From positions 1,116,001-1,180,000 of the forward strand of contig JANATG010000012.1 of NCBI GenBank assembly GCA_029449235.1: a stretch of DNA of 64,000 nt, given 5' to 3'. The position numbers were made by a program, and so were the translations under genes. A model generated the notes under the pieces. The model did no database searches. It was not told the origin of the DNA and was given only the letters and a program-made list of their open reading frames with translations. Position 1 is the stretch's first letter. Each line of letters starts with the position of its first letter. Positions 22,707 to 33,217 of the stretch are shown in pieces. This DNA comes from Linnemannia schmuckeri (lineage: Eukaryota; Mortierellomycota; Mortierellomycetes; Mortierellales; Mortierellaceae).

Positions 22707-24476
22707 TTACATGTATTCTGCTGTACGATCATGCCAGTCCCTCTGCCGGAGTGCTCCCACACGGGAGAACGTACTCATCTGGATGCCGACAAATCCTTGA
22801 GCGTGTGCCATAAAGACCTGGTCCACCATCATCGGTCCAAAGACTCCGAGCTTCTCGGCCGTGCCCATCTCGTCGTGGTCCAGGTACCGCCATCCAAGGT
22901 CGGCAAACTTCTTCAGTTCCTCCGGCCGTCTCTCGTTGGTGGCGACAAAGACAGGCAACACCAAGTCGGGATTCATCTTGGGGTTCAATCGGGTCTGGAC
23001 AGCGTCAATACGGGCAGCAATCTGCTCGGTCGAGGGCAAGCAGTGGATCATCCTGGGTCCCTTGAAGTTGGACTCGCAGTACGCTGCGAAGTCGCCACGG
23101 CGGGCGTGGACGGCCAGGTACTGGTGTTTCTCACTGCCCCCCTGCTTGACCAAATTCCGATCCAAAAACTCTCCCACAAACGACTCGAGACCCTCGGTGA
23201 AATGAAGATGCTGACCAAACCGTTCCCACTCGGACTTGTCCTTGACAACGATCTTGTAGGTGTTTGAAATGCAGACATATTTGTCGCTACTGAAGGGTCG
23301 GAGTGCTGAGGTAATAGCCTCTAGCTTGGTGGGGTCGGCACCCAGGGTATCCAGAGTGACGTTCAACTTCCACTGTTTCAGGAATCCCTTGGCTGTAAAA
23401 TCGATTGTCCTTTTGGAGCCGAATCCGCAGGTGATGCCACACTTGAGCTGGTTCATCTCGGCAGCCTCAACGTCCCTGAGCTGGTGGAACTCAATGACCT
23501 TTGTGCCAGTAAGCTGAGAGAATTTTTCCAGGTCGAAGAATGTTGACCAGGGCTGGTTCTGCTTGGACTTATCATGGCTGGAGGCGGTGATAGGTGGGAT
23601 GATGAGGGTACGGCCGAGAGCCTTGGCGACTTCCATGCCACGGAGCATACCGTAGAACTGGTTGGTGATGCCGGCGTAGGGAAGATAGGTGAGGTACTTT
23701 GTGCCGTCTTCCGAGTCCAGAGTGTCCTCAAAGGGGAGGACGACGGGTTCTTCGACGACAGTCTGTCCCTCCTCTATGAGCTCTTCGCCGTCGTAGTTGC
23801 TCCTTGAGTCCTCGTCGTCTTGGCTATCCTGGGATCCATGCGATCCCCGCTCATCGCTGTTCTCGTAGTTGCTGTTGTTTAATTGCGGGCTCTCGGGTAA
23901 ATTGCCAGACTTTATCGTGGCTCCAGTCTCTTCCTGATCTTGATCCTCCGTTTCTACTACTGCTGCTGGTGCGTGTTGACTATCGAGTTGTTGTTGTTGT
24001 TGTTGACCGAGGTAGTTGTCCTGAGCCTGGACTATTTGTGGTGATGGCACAGACACGGGTCCTGGACGCTGTGGTGGCTGTTCCTGACCTTCGGTCATGA
24101 CGTTTTCTACTGGACGGGGAAGGGCAAGACGGGGGCGGTCATGGTTCCTGAAAGGACTGTTGCTTCTGTAGCGCTCTTCTGAGGTCTCATCGTCCTCTTC
24201 CCGATCAGGCCTCCAGCGGGTTCTACGGGAGGCAGCAGAGGCGATACACCCTGCCGAGTCTGATGAGGATGAAGAGGAAGCAGTACAGGAGAGGGAATTG
24301 GATCGGATGAAGGGTGTGCTTGTGATATGGAGGATGACCATGGACCCTGACGAGACCAGCAGGACCAGGGAGAAGAGGAAGAGAATTCGTTTCTGGGAGT
24401 GGCACCTCCTACCAGAGGAGGGCCTGGCTGGGAGTCCCAGCATATATTTTGGAGTAGTTTTTGGTGAGGACGGCAT
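22707..24476 (-). CDS. GDP-fucose protein O-fucosyltransferase-like type II membrane protein
   Basis: 589 residues, one exon. Start 24476 (MPSSPKTTPKYML) chosen because it places a membrane anchor at residues 31-51 (ILFLFSLVLLVSSGSMVILHI region); the longer upstream reading is low-complexity leader. Residues 52-245 are a Gln/Asp/Ser-rich stem. The catalytic region starts at TKYLTYLPYAGITNQFYGM and GMEVAKALGRTLIIPP, the O-FucT (PF10250-like) N-terminal signature with the GxxNQ loop. It contains the basic HARRGDF motif (457-463), expected to bind GDP-fucose, and ends FVGIQMSTFSRVGALRQRDW. Likely a Golgi/ER enzyme using GDP-fucose; acceptor unknown. GDP released would be a substrate for the GDA1 encoded in this window. 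Family call firm, acceptor specificity not. Confidence 0.82.
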   Translation of the reverse strand: MPSSPKTTPKYMLGLPARPSSGRRCHSQKRILFLFSLVLLVSSGSMVILHITSTPFIRSNSLSCTASSSSSSDSAGCIASAASRRTRWRPDREEDDETSEERYRSNSPFRNHDRPRLALPRPVENVMTEGQEQPPQRPGPVSVPSPQIVQAQDNYLGQQQQQQLDSQHAPAAVVETEDQDQEETGATIKSGNLPESPQLNNSNYENSDERGSHGSQDSQDDEDSRSNYDGEELIEEGQTVVEEPVVLPFEDTLDSEDGTKYLTYLPYAGITNQFYGMLRGMEVAKALGRTLIIPPITASSHDKSKQNQPWSTFFDLEKFSQLTGTKVIEFHQLRDVEAAEMNQLKCGITCGFGSKRTIDFTAKGFLKQWKLNVTLDTLGADPTKLEAITSALRPFSSDKYVCISNTYKIVVKDKSEWERFGQHLHFTEGLESFVGEFLDRNLVKQGGSEKHQYLAVHARRGDFAAYCESNFKGPRMIHCLPSTEQIAARIDAVQTRLNPKMNPDLVLPVFVATNERRPEELKKFADLGWRYLDHDEMGTAEKLGVFGPMMVDQVFMAHAQGFVGIQMSTFSRVGALRQRDWHDRTAEYM

Positions 24477-25150
24477 CCAGTCTCTTTTTTTTTGTGAGGG
24501 CTTTGGAGAGAGTATTACACAGTGGTGTTCAGGGTAAAGGGGGAAGCACAAGCAAAAAAGAGAAGGGAGTGAGATGGTGTGAAGGAGAGTGATGAAGATG
24601 AAGAAGAGTGATGAAGAAAGTCGTAAACAAAAAGAAGCAACTAAGCGAGTAGTGGAGAAGGGGAGGAGAGAGATGGTAATAAGAATAGAGAAGAGAAGAG
24701 AAAAGAAAAGAAAGGGAAGGGAAGAAGACGAAGACGACAGTGTGGATAAGAAAATATGGAAAAGAAGGGCAGGAAGGGTTAAAACTTTCGTCGTATTATT
24801 AAATTGGCTAATTTGAATTGAAAAAGGGGGGAGAGCAAAGAAGCAACTAGATTCGGATGGTGTATAATGTGTATAGTGTGCGTGTACTTGACGTATGGAG
24901 TGAACTGGACTGGAGTGTGGTGGTTGGCTTGTCCTTGTCAGACTCGCATCACAGACAGACAAGCAGAGAGAGAGAGAGAGAAAATATTGGTTGAATGAAA
25001 AGCTATTACAAGTGAGGGTCCGATCGGAGACAGGGGGCAATAAAAAGACAAGAAGACAAAGAACAAGTAGAGATGACCAAACACAGGGACACATCAATCA
25101 ACCATGAAGTGATCAGGGACAGGAACAAGGACGGAAATATAAGGGGAAAG
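24477..25150. promoter_or_regulatory. Purine-rich (+) upstream region of the fucosyltransferase-like gene
   Basis: GA-rich on + between about 24540 and 24770, i.e. a CT-rich leader on the coding strand, with a (GA)n microsatellite at about 24965-24982. Long ORFs here are low-complexity Ser/Leu/Phe and are not credited as coding. Confidence 0.5.
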
Positions 25151-25571
25151 GAGTGGAACAGGGTCCTCGCTCATTTGGGGCTTGTCTTTCACTTTTGACG
25201 CTGACTTCTCTATCTAAATCACCGACACAACAAAAAAAAAAAAAAAAAAGTCAATTGGTTGTGATGGATTCACAACTGGCAACCCGCCAAACAGGGCAGC
25301 GGGCTATGATACAGAGAGAGAACAGGGCATGGTGCATTCATCCGCATGCTCTCTTTCGACGACCAAAAGAGAAACTGGGCTAGTGAACGACAAGGGCCCT
25401 CTGAACAAATGCGCTAGTCCATAAAATAAATATGGTCCCTGAAGAAATGGACATCGTTATCGCATCATTTGTGGTAGCACCACACACCACTCACCCACTT
25501 ATCCAAATTTCTGTTGATTGTTGTTGCTCACTCAGTACTGATGCCCACAGTATAAAAATAGGCGGGACCTG

Positions 25572-25615
<44 letters not shown>

Positions 25616-27518
25616 CCATCGGAGACCACATCGCCGGTTTCATTCTCATCCCCCCTGTTGTAGTGGCCCCTTTAACCTTGGCCCCCATTCCATATCCTCA
25701 TGGTCCCCTCTTTTTATCATTTGCTCACAACTAGAGTCCACCTCTCTGCTATAATTGAGAACCATACAACTAGCTCAATGGTACTGATTGACCTTTCGGT
25801 CGATTGACTGGTTGTGCAAATGCATGTTGCCAGTAGTGACATCTTCTGGTTCACCATTTATATGTCCATGTATCCATGAATTTTATCTGCGGGTCTGACT
25901 CCAGATCCAGATCCCGATAGATAGCTATGCTCCTTGCTCCAAACTTCACCACATTGTCCCTTCCCTTCATCCTCTTCTCCTTCGACCCCTCTCTTTCGCT
26001 TTCTTCTCTGAGCTCTCTTTCTCCCCTTTCGGCCTAGAACCATACCATTCCCTAGCTAGCCTTTTTTTATGTCCTCATGGACTCCCTTTTCACAAAAAAA
26101 TATAAGCTCCTCGCTTTTGCTATATATATGTGTGCGTTATTGCCCTACGTTGTGTTCATTGGCTCTCATCCTTGCATGCATGTCGCGTAAGTGAAATGAC
26201 CCGACTGGAGCAGATTGCCTGGTAGGATGTCGTCGGCATTCGTACCTTCCTTCCAAGATACTACAACCCAACACCACATCGCCCCCTTCCCACTAATCTC
26301 GTAAAAAAAACGGGGATTGTATTTTCACCCGGACTCTCCTAATTACCACCCAGCTCCACCCCTTCTTCATCGTCTTCGTTCTTTATTGTCATCTCTCACC
26401 CCTTCTCTTCTCTTTTCGTGCATTTTTTTTTCTAGCTTCGTCGTCTGTTACTTCTTTCAGGGCTACAAAATCTATCGGAGTTTTGGTTTAAAGAGAAAGG
26501 GTGCAGATTGTGGTGAAAGAAGATGAAATCCGCAATAAAGAGCATCAAAAAATGTGGTTCGATGTTCCAGCCCTGCGGTAAAAAAAAAACAGCATCTGGG
26601 ACTCAAGACCACCGCCCAGCCGTTCAGCTTGCCTACCAGCCTGTTCTTGTGACACACATATGGACATGTTCAAGGCTTTTTTTTATCCGACCCTCTTTTC
26701 TGCAGGCACCATGAGCATACCATACTGCTCGGCTGGATCGCCAAGAACCCCAACACGTACACAGGCACAACAAGCACAGATAATCATACCGTGCATGGTG
26801 TACATCCTATATATCGGTTGCCAAGGTCACTATTCATTAACTTTCGGCCAACAAAGCCACGGCCGCCGCTCCGCTTCCTTCTCAACGTCCATCGAGAATT
26901 GCCAATGCATGTCTACTACGCCCATCTCGTGTCATCACGCAGAACTCAATTGGAGACCTTCTCACATATACTTTATTTCTTTTTTTTTCTTTGCTCTTGT
27001 TGTGCGACCTCAACTCTGTCCACTGCAGCAAACGGCATCAACAGAACGCCCAACGCCCAACGCCCATACAAGGCTTTGTGTATTATTTTCGAATATATTG
27101 CAATTTGCAAGGCGACAAGAGTAAATACCACGCGCACGTTTACGCCATAAAAATTGGTTCGCAAGAAACTCACTCATGCTCAAGCATGAGGAAACAACAG
27201 CGAGGAGCTGGCTGCATTGTAAGCATTTTTTACGGGGCACAAGAGCGAGAGTGAAGAAAAGGGTAGAAAAGACATATTTGTTAAACGATGAGAGATATGA
27301 TATTGATATTTTTTATTTGTAAAAGTGAAAAAACCCCTTCTTCTTGACGTAAAAGATACAAAACGGAGCAAAGTAAATGAAGGCTGTGAGTGAAAATTCA
27401 GAAAGAAAGAAAGATATGCAAGAAAATGGTGAATGAAAAATTAGAACAGTGTCTCCTCCCTCCAATCAACAATTTTCAAACAACGACTCAATCAGAAGGT
27501 GTTGGGTGCCACCGGCAG
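25151..27518. other. Gene-free region of about 2.4 kb
   Basis: AT-rich and CT-rich patches, several A/T runs, no ORF with family resemblance and no tRNA fold noticed. The longest candidate (26660-27124, +) is compositionally random and rejected. Confidence 0.45.
25572..25611. repeat. Poly-A run (40 nt)
   Basis: Uninterrupted run of 40 A in intergenic DNA. Either a hypervariable homopolymer or the scar of a retroposed poly-A tail; no target-site duplication was recognised. Confidence 0.85.
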
Positions 27519-27935
27519 TTAAAAAGGACCACCCATGCCGCCATCCATGCCACCACCAAGAATGCCCCCATAGGCACCACCTCCGTAGGCACCACTTCCG
27601 TAGGGGAAGTCATAGTCGTTGTAGTAAGGAGGCCACGAGAAGTCGTTGACATTCACGGGGAGAACGTTGACAACAGGCTGGACGTTATTGATGGGGATGA
27701 AGTCGGTCTCCGGGACAATGGTCACAGGCGAGACAGGAATGTGCGTAGGGTAGCCGCCGTAGTCGACTCCTCCAGGGCCTCCGAGACCTCCGTAAGCACC
27801 CATGTCAGAACCGAGGCCATAGTCATCGAGATCAGCACCGAAGCCGACATCCTGGGGAGCGGCTGATGCGAACTGGAAGACGACCAAGGCGGCGACCAAG
27901 GAGACCAAGAGAGCAGACTTGATGATCGAAGACAT
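27519..27935 (-). CDS. Small secreted Gly/Tyr-rich protein with TDFIP...NVLP core
   Basis: 138 residues, single exon, start 27935 in CCAACCATG context. Signal peptide about 1-25 (SALLVSLVAALVVFQFASA, cut before APQ). Mature part: Gly/Asp/Tyr block (FGADLDDYGLGSDMGAYGG), the core PETDFIPINNVQPVVNVLP, then VNDFSWPPYYNDYDFPY and a Gly-rich tail (GAYGGGAYGGILGGG). The core matches PQTDFIPITNVQPVVNVLP of the protein at 8980-9324, and both follow it with ND(F/Y)SW and aromatic residues. No cysteine. This identifies a paralogous secreted family whose conserved part is the short non-glycine core; the Gly-rich flanks vary. Function unknown. TATA box at 28042-28049. Confidence 0.78.
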   Translation of the reverse strand: MSSIIKSALLVSLVAALVVFQFASAAPQDVGFGADLDDYGLGSDMGAYGGLGGPGGVDYGGYPTHIPVSPVTIVPETDFIPINNVQPVVNVLPVNVNDFSWPPYYNDYDFPYGSGAYGGGAYGGILGGGMDGGMGGPF

Positions 27936-28041
27936 GGTTGGTTAGTTTGAGTTGTTGTTAGGATGTGGGTTGTTGTAGTTGTTATCTTGTTGTTTTCTTG
28001 GGAAGGCTGGATACCATTCTTTGTCGGGCGATCCTTTATCC

Positions 28042-28049
28042 TTTTATAC
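28042..28049 (-). promoter_or_regulatory. TATA box GTATAAAA for the secreted gene at 27519-27935
   Basis: GTATAAAA followed by GG on the minus strand, 107-114 bases upstream of the start codon, matching the boxes at 9460 and 10604. Confidence 0.65.
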
Positions 28050-28310
28050 CCCTCGATAGTAAAGAGAGACCATGGTAGGTTCACCTTTACCAGGGTGGAC
28101 ACGTCAATGGACAATGTAGATGGGCTGAAGTTAGGTATGGTATCTGTTGTGATGCTAGATGAGTGTACTATGGCTGATACGTGGCATAGAAAGAGTGTGT
28201 ATTAGTCCTGGATAGACATGGCACGGCAAGAAGGTCAGATGAAGATGCCAGTTAATCGAGATCCCCAAGCCCATCTATCACCATTCTAACAGATAAAAAG
28301 GAGTGTTAAT

Positions 28311-28420
28311 CATATGTGTTTGTCGTTGATATGTGCACTTTCGCGAGGGAGAATCTGATTCCTATGTGCACAACTACGGCTATGATTCACACATATGTGC
28401 AGCCGTGTGTTTCTCATATG
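28311..28420. promoter_or_regulatory. Cluster of CATATG / TATGTGCA motifs upstream of the secreted gene
   Basis: Five related words in 110 bases: CATATG at 28311, ATATGTGCAC at 28329, TATGTGCAC at about 28363, the perfect palindrome CACATATGTG at 28390-28399, and CATATG at 28415. They lie 375-485 bases upstream of the secreted gene start. CANNTG words are E-box-like, so a bHLH operator is possible; speculative. Confidence 0.3.
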
Positions 28421-31400
28421 TCAAGCGCCTAGCTTATCGTTAATTTGATCGCGTCGTCGGTTACTTAAGCACCCAGCATCACACTAAGCAAGGATAATCC
28501 CCACTCCAAGATGACGGAACAATGAAGCACGGTACCAGACCCGATCTCATACGATTCATTCACCGATGATGCAAACTGAAGTGTCTGTGGTCTCATATCC
28601 ATCGCCAGTATCATCGTCGCCCCTTTCATCCGCTCAGGTTATCCTCGCTTACTCTCTCACAGAAAAGCGAAGCAGAAAAACCACCTAACAACTATCAACA
28701 GCCAACACTGTAAGCAAGGATATAAGGAACAAGTTCCCGTCTCGAAGAGACGAATGAGAAGCATGAGAGATTACATTTATTACACCCCGTTTTCTTCAAA
28801 ATTTCTCCTTGTATTATAATGAATCCATCCACCCAACTTGCCATCCTCTACTCTCTTTTCTCTCCCTCTTCTTGTGTTCTTCTTTCTCTCCTTTCTTTGT
28901 GTTTGCTGCTGTGTCTCCAACCCCCTACTCGAGAGCCATTCCGCCTCCCTCCTTCTTACCCTCTTACTTCTCTTTTCCTCGCCGCCCATGCCTTCTTCTC
29001 GGATGTTGTTTGTGAATGTGTGTAGTGTTTTTTTCTCACACTCTGGATTTGTTTCGCACCTTACCGCGGCCGCCCCCTTTGCACTGACCATCTTTATCGC
29101 TAAACAAAAACAATAACAACAAGCAACAACAGTAGTTCTCTCCGCCATCCCTTGCTTTTCCTCCACCTGTCCTTTCCTCCACCTCTCTCTCTCTCTCTCT
29201 CTCCTTCCCTCCTTCCCTCCCTCTCTCCTGTGAGAACATTCTTTTGCCTTATTTTTTGAAAGTCCACAACCTCCTTTTTGCCCGTTAAGAAAAAAACCTT
29301 TCAACGATTTGTCTGCACACGTCTTGTGCAGCCCGCCTTTTCCCATCTCATTCTCTTTCTTCCCCCCTTCCAGTCTCTCTCCTTCTGCGCGTACGTGTGT
29401 GGCCCTCTAAACTTCCTCTCGCTTCTCCTGAGCGTCCTTTCCCAAGCGCCCTGACCGCCTCTTTCTTTTCTTGGCCTGTGGTAAAGAAGGGTCGGGATCG
29501 ACGCGGCGCCTCGAACCTCGTCTCTTGCACCCTTATCACCAACGTCTTTTTCCTCTTTCGTTTTCTTTTTTATTTTCCACACTCTTCCTTCCCGCCCTTT
29601 TTTCCTTTTCCTTCTACACGCCTCTTTGTCCTACCCTTCGTCACGTCCCTCATTCTTTTCGACAAGGTTTAACTATAGTTTTACTTTCCCGCGGACTAGG
29701 GGTTTCTTCCCAGTTGCTCCAAATTGACGTTTTGGTATTTTCCTCCCTTCCTCCTCTTTTCTTTCTGTCACTTGCACCATTGCGCCATCATATTGAAATT
29801 GCAAAAAAAAGTAAAAAAAATAAAAAAAATCATCACTGATCTCATGCTAATTTGTTCTTTTTTTTGCGCCTGTACATGAAAGCAACTGAGGGGATGTGGC
29901 TGCATTTTGGCTGACCCAATTTATTGCGTTGCCTGAATGTGTATATGTCATGATCACGGGGCTAATATTCAACTGCGTTGCGTATGGAGTGGATGGGTGC
30001 GGGAAAAAGAGGATGGACCATCCAATTTACACAGCGCAGATGGTTTATGCAAGACACTTTTTCATTATGATCATTGATGGTAAAGCGATAACATAGTCTA
30101 GTTGGAAGAAAACAGATAGCACAGTAATAAAGGGTGTGCACTCAATGGTACCATTGCTACTCATGTACTTGTTGACAGCAGACATGCACCTTATTCATCA
30201 GCTCATATCACATACCATCTATGGTTGAGACTCATTTGCTTTCAAGTTATTTTACATTGAAATGTTTAAACTGGATTGAGTATGTGTGAATGGGAAGAAA
30301 AAAAATTGTTTTGCATTTCACTGAACAATATCTACCCCATTTGCTTTTCTTTCTTTCTTTGTACTCACTTTTGTACTCAGTGCCTGCATGCAGACATAGC
30401 CCATCCTCATCCATTCATCCATCTATTCATCCTTTCCCATATACAAACACGCCTTTTCTGCGCTTCCATCTTTTCTGTCTGTCTGTCCCATCCTTCTCCC
30501 TGCGTGCCTTTGGCTCGTTGCCCGTCCTCTATCTCGTCGTCGCTCTTCAATCTCCCTTCCGTTACAGGTACATTAGCTTTGACCGTAAACATCACCCCCT
30601 TACTGCTTTGTTTTTTATGTTTCCGTTCCGATTATCCTGCTTGTCATCTTTTAGACCATCGTACTTTTTTCTTTCCTTTAATTCATTTTTTCTGTTGGGG
30701 TCCCTTCTTTCTACACTGCGCTCATCCTGCATCATGCATCATGCGAACAAACTCAAACCCGTGTCATTGTTATTAGAAAAAGGGGCAAAGAAAGAAGAAA
30801 ACGAGATGGTGAACAAAAAAGAAGGACAAAGGGTGGGACAGGACAGGCACAAACAATGCGAAAAGAGGGTGGGACAGAAACAGAGCCACCGTCAAGCACA
30901 TTTTTGAGCGAAACGCTGGGCCAATAAGTCAAGTCAGGCTGTCTTTTTATTGCATGGTGTTTGTCACTCCTGTTTGATGGGTTTGCTTCTGACGCTGCTG
31001 TTGTTGAGGTTGTTGTTGTTGATATGCCTTGCCGCTCGAACTTCGGGCTTATTATGTGACAGAAAACAACATCGAACAAAGAGAAAAAGGTGGGGTCTCA
31101 CCTTGTCATAGTCAGCACATACAACGAAAAAGTGGCGGGAGTAAGGGAGTAATCTCGTTTTTATGCGATCACATTCTCTTGCTGCTCTTCTCGTTCCGCG
31201 CTTTAGCTACTTTTTTATTTTTTTGGGGGGAGAAGGGAATATTTCCCTAACATGCGACGTGGATCGTGCCCTCTCCTCTCACCCCTTTCGCTCTTGGCCA
31301 AAAAGGCCAGCTGAGTAAGTAGGGAAGGAGGTGGGGTTCGTTCAAGCCCCGCCTCTGTCTCCTTTCGGAGAAGGGGAGAGGAGGGGGGCGACCAGGATGG

Positions 31401-32581
31401 AAAGTTGAGTGAATGGCGCACTTTTTGTGTTGGGGTCTGTGTTGAGTGGCTCAGGCACGGCACGGACAGAAGAGATAAAGGATAGACAAGAGAATAGAAA
31501 GAGATCTTGTGGTTTTCGGGTCTGACGAATTCTCTAACGAATCTGAGGGAACAGGTTAGAAAACAACAACGACAAAAGAGGAAGAAGAAGCGGCCGCGCG
31601 GTATTTTCTCCAATGGCACGAGCAAGCGAACAGACGTACGCTAACGAATGAGTATAATGAAAGAAAGAGAAATCATGCAAAAGGACGAGGAGGAAGAATA
31701 ACCCATTGAGTTTGTGAGAGTACGGAAGATGAAGGCCAGTCGGTCAGTCAAGTGAATTTGAACTTTTTCCCGCCATTTTTTTACTTTGGCCTTTTGCGCT
31801 TAAGTGGCGTCTTTGTTGTTGTATTTCTTTGGACTTTTCCCGCCATTGTTGTGACATAGATTATTGTGTGCACCTTGCGACAAACAAACAAGCCGACCGC
31901 CCTTCTGCTCACCTTCAACTCCATCTTCACCTTTCGCCCCTTTTTTTTATATATATATATATATTCACTTTTGTAGCACTCACACAGCGCGTTCAAATAT
32001 CCTTCCAGATGTAAAAAAGGTCGATTGAGTAGAGAAGCGTCTCGATTTCTATATTGTTTCCAGTTGAAAGAAAAAATATCTCGTTTATTGTATTCATCCG
32101 CCTGTCCCCCTTCCTTCTCTTTTCCCTTCCTTCTCTTTTCCCTTCCTTCTCTTTTCCCTTCCTTTCCTGTCACTTTCCCTTTTCATCCCGCGCCGCGCAT
32201 CCTTCTTTCAATTTCGCCTCCTTCCTACCCTCCCTCTATTCTTCCCTTTTTATCCCTGGTTTTTCCTTTATTTGTTTTCTATGGTGCTTCTATGGGGTTG
32301 TTGCTGGATGATGGGAATTAGTAACTCGGATCTGGTAAAAGAACGAGGAAAGTCTGTGTGTGTCTGTGCCCATAAATGACATGTTTTTGCTTTTGTGGTT
32401 TTTGTATAAAACATAAATCCATGAGCTAGTGTGCCTGGCTACAGAGGACTAGATGGCAAAGACAAAAAAAAACGTCGTGGTTGATCGACGAGAGTGATTG
32501 TTTTAAGGAGGGAAGTGCAGAAGGAAAAGAAATGAAATCCGGGAGTCAGGTACAATCGCTGTAATTGTTTGTTGATGTTGA

Positions 32582-32628
<47 letters not shown>

Positions 32629-32878
32629 GCTCTGGACCCGTTTCTCCTTCAGATCAATAGCGATGGTAGCTTCCATCATCTCTCTCTCTCCATACATTCT
32701 GAACGCGCTACAATTTGACTTTTTTTCTTTCCTTTTTGTTCGCCTTTTGTTGTTGTCCCTGTTGTTATAATTTTTTTTCTTTTTTTTCTTTCTTCTTTTT
32801 CTGCTCTCTGTCGTGTATCATCACTGTTAACGCTTTCATCCTATATACTTCAAGTCTTGTCTAGTGCTGAGAAGAAAA
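28421..32878. other. Gene-poor, pyrimidine-rich (+ strand) region, first part
   Basis: About 4.5 kb with no ORF resembling a known family. The + strand is dominated by CT in long blocks (about 28830-29660, 30330-30700, 32100-32270), which produce many spurious Ser/Phe/Leu/Pro ORFs. Contains (CT)n near 29183-29201, a triplicated CCTTCTCTTTTCCCTT unit at about 32112-32165, and the poly-T at 32584. May be promoter, non-coding RNA or degraded sequence. Confidence 0.5.
32584..32627. repeat. Poly-T run (44 nt)
   Basis: Longest homopolymer of the window, 44 T on the + strand, within the gene-poor region. Confidence 0.85.
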
Positions 32879-33217
32879 ATGTCTTCGGATTTCACTTCCA
32901 TGAAGAAAAGGGGGGAGGATCGACGGAACGATCTTTTTTCTCTTCCCGCAGATGTTGCTGCCGAAATGGAAGAGGATGACCAAGAAGAGCTTGCACTGCC
33001 GACGGGAGCGGTTTTGGAGGAAATGGAAACTACCTCGTCATTATTCTCTTCGTCTTCTTCTTCTTTCTCCTCCACCTCCTTGAGTAGGGAGATGCCGCCA
33101 GCAGCAGTATCAACAACAGATCCCGTTGTCGATCCTGCTGCCGCTGCCGTCGATCTAGCTGACGAATTGACTCCGATTCAGGAACAACCCCAACAACCAA
33201 TGGTAGGTTCAAACTAA
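32879..33217 (+). CDS. Possible small acidic Ser/Ala/Pro-rich ORF, unrecognised
   Basis: 112 residues, MSSDFTSMKKRGEDRRNDLF then an acidic block (EMEEDDQEELALP), a Ser run and an Ala/Pro/Asp-rich end. Its composition (balanced codons, acidic) differs from the surrounding CT-driven spurious ORFs, which is the only support. Near its end CAACCAATG-GTAGGT could be a splice donor, so it might be a first exon. No family recognised. Low confidence that it is a gene. Confidence 0.3.
   Translation: MSSDFTSMKKRGEDRRNDLFSLPADVAAEMEEDDQEELALPTGAVLEEMETTSSLFSSSSSSFSSTSLSREMPPAAVSTTDPVVDPAAAAVDLADELTPIQEQPQQPMVGSN

Noticed and set aside
24477..25097. N-terminal extension of the fucosyltransferase frame by about 200 residues
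   Set aside because: Phe/Ser/Leu-rich translation of a CT-rich leader; the ATG at 24476 places a proper membrane anchor.
28780..29346. 188-residue minus ORF, Lys/Glu/Arg-rich
   Set aside because: Antisense of a CT-rich block; composition is explained by GA bias.
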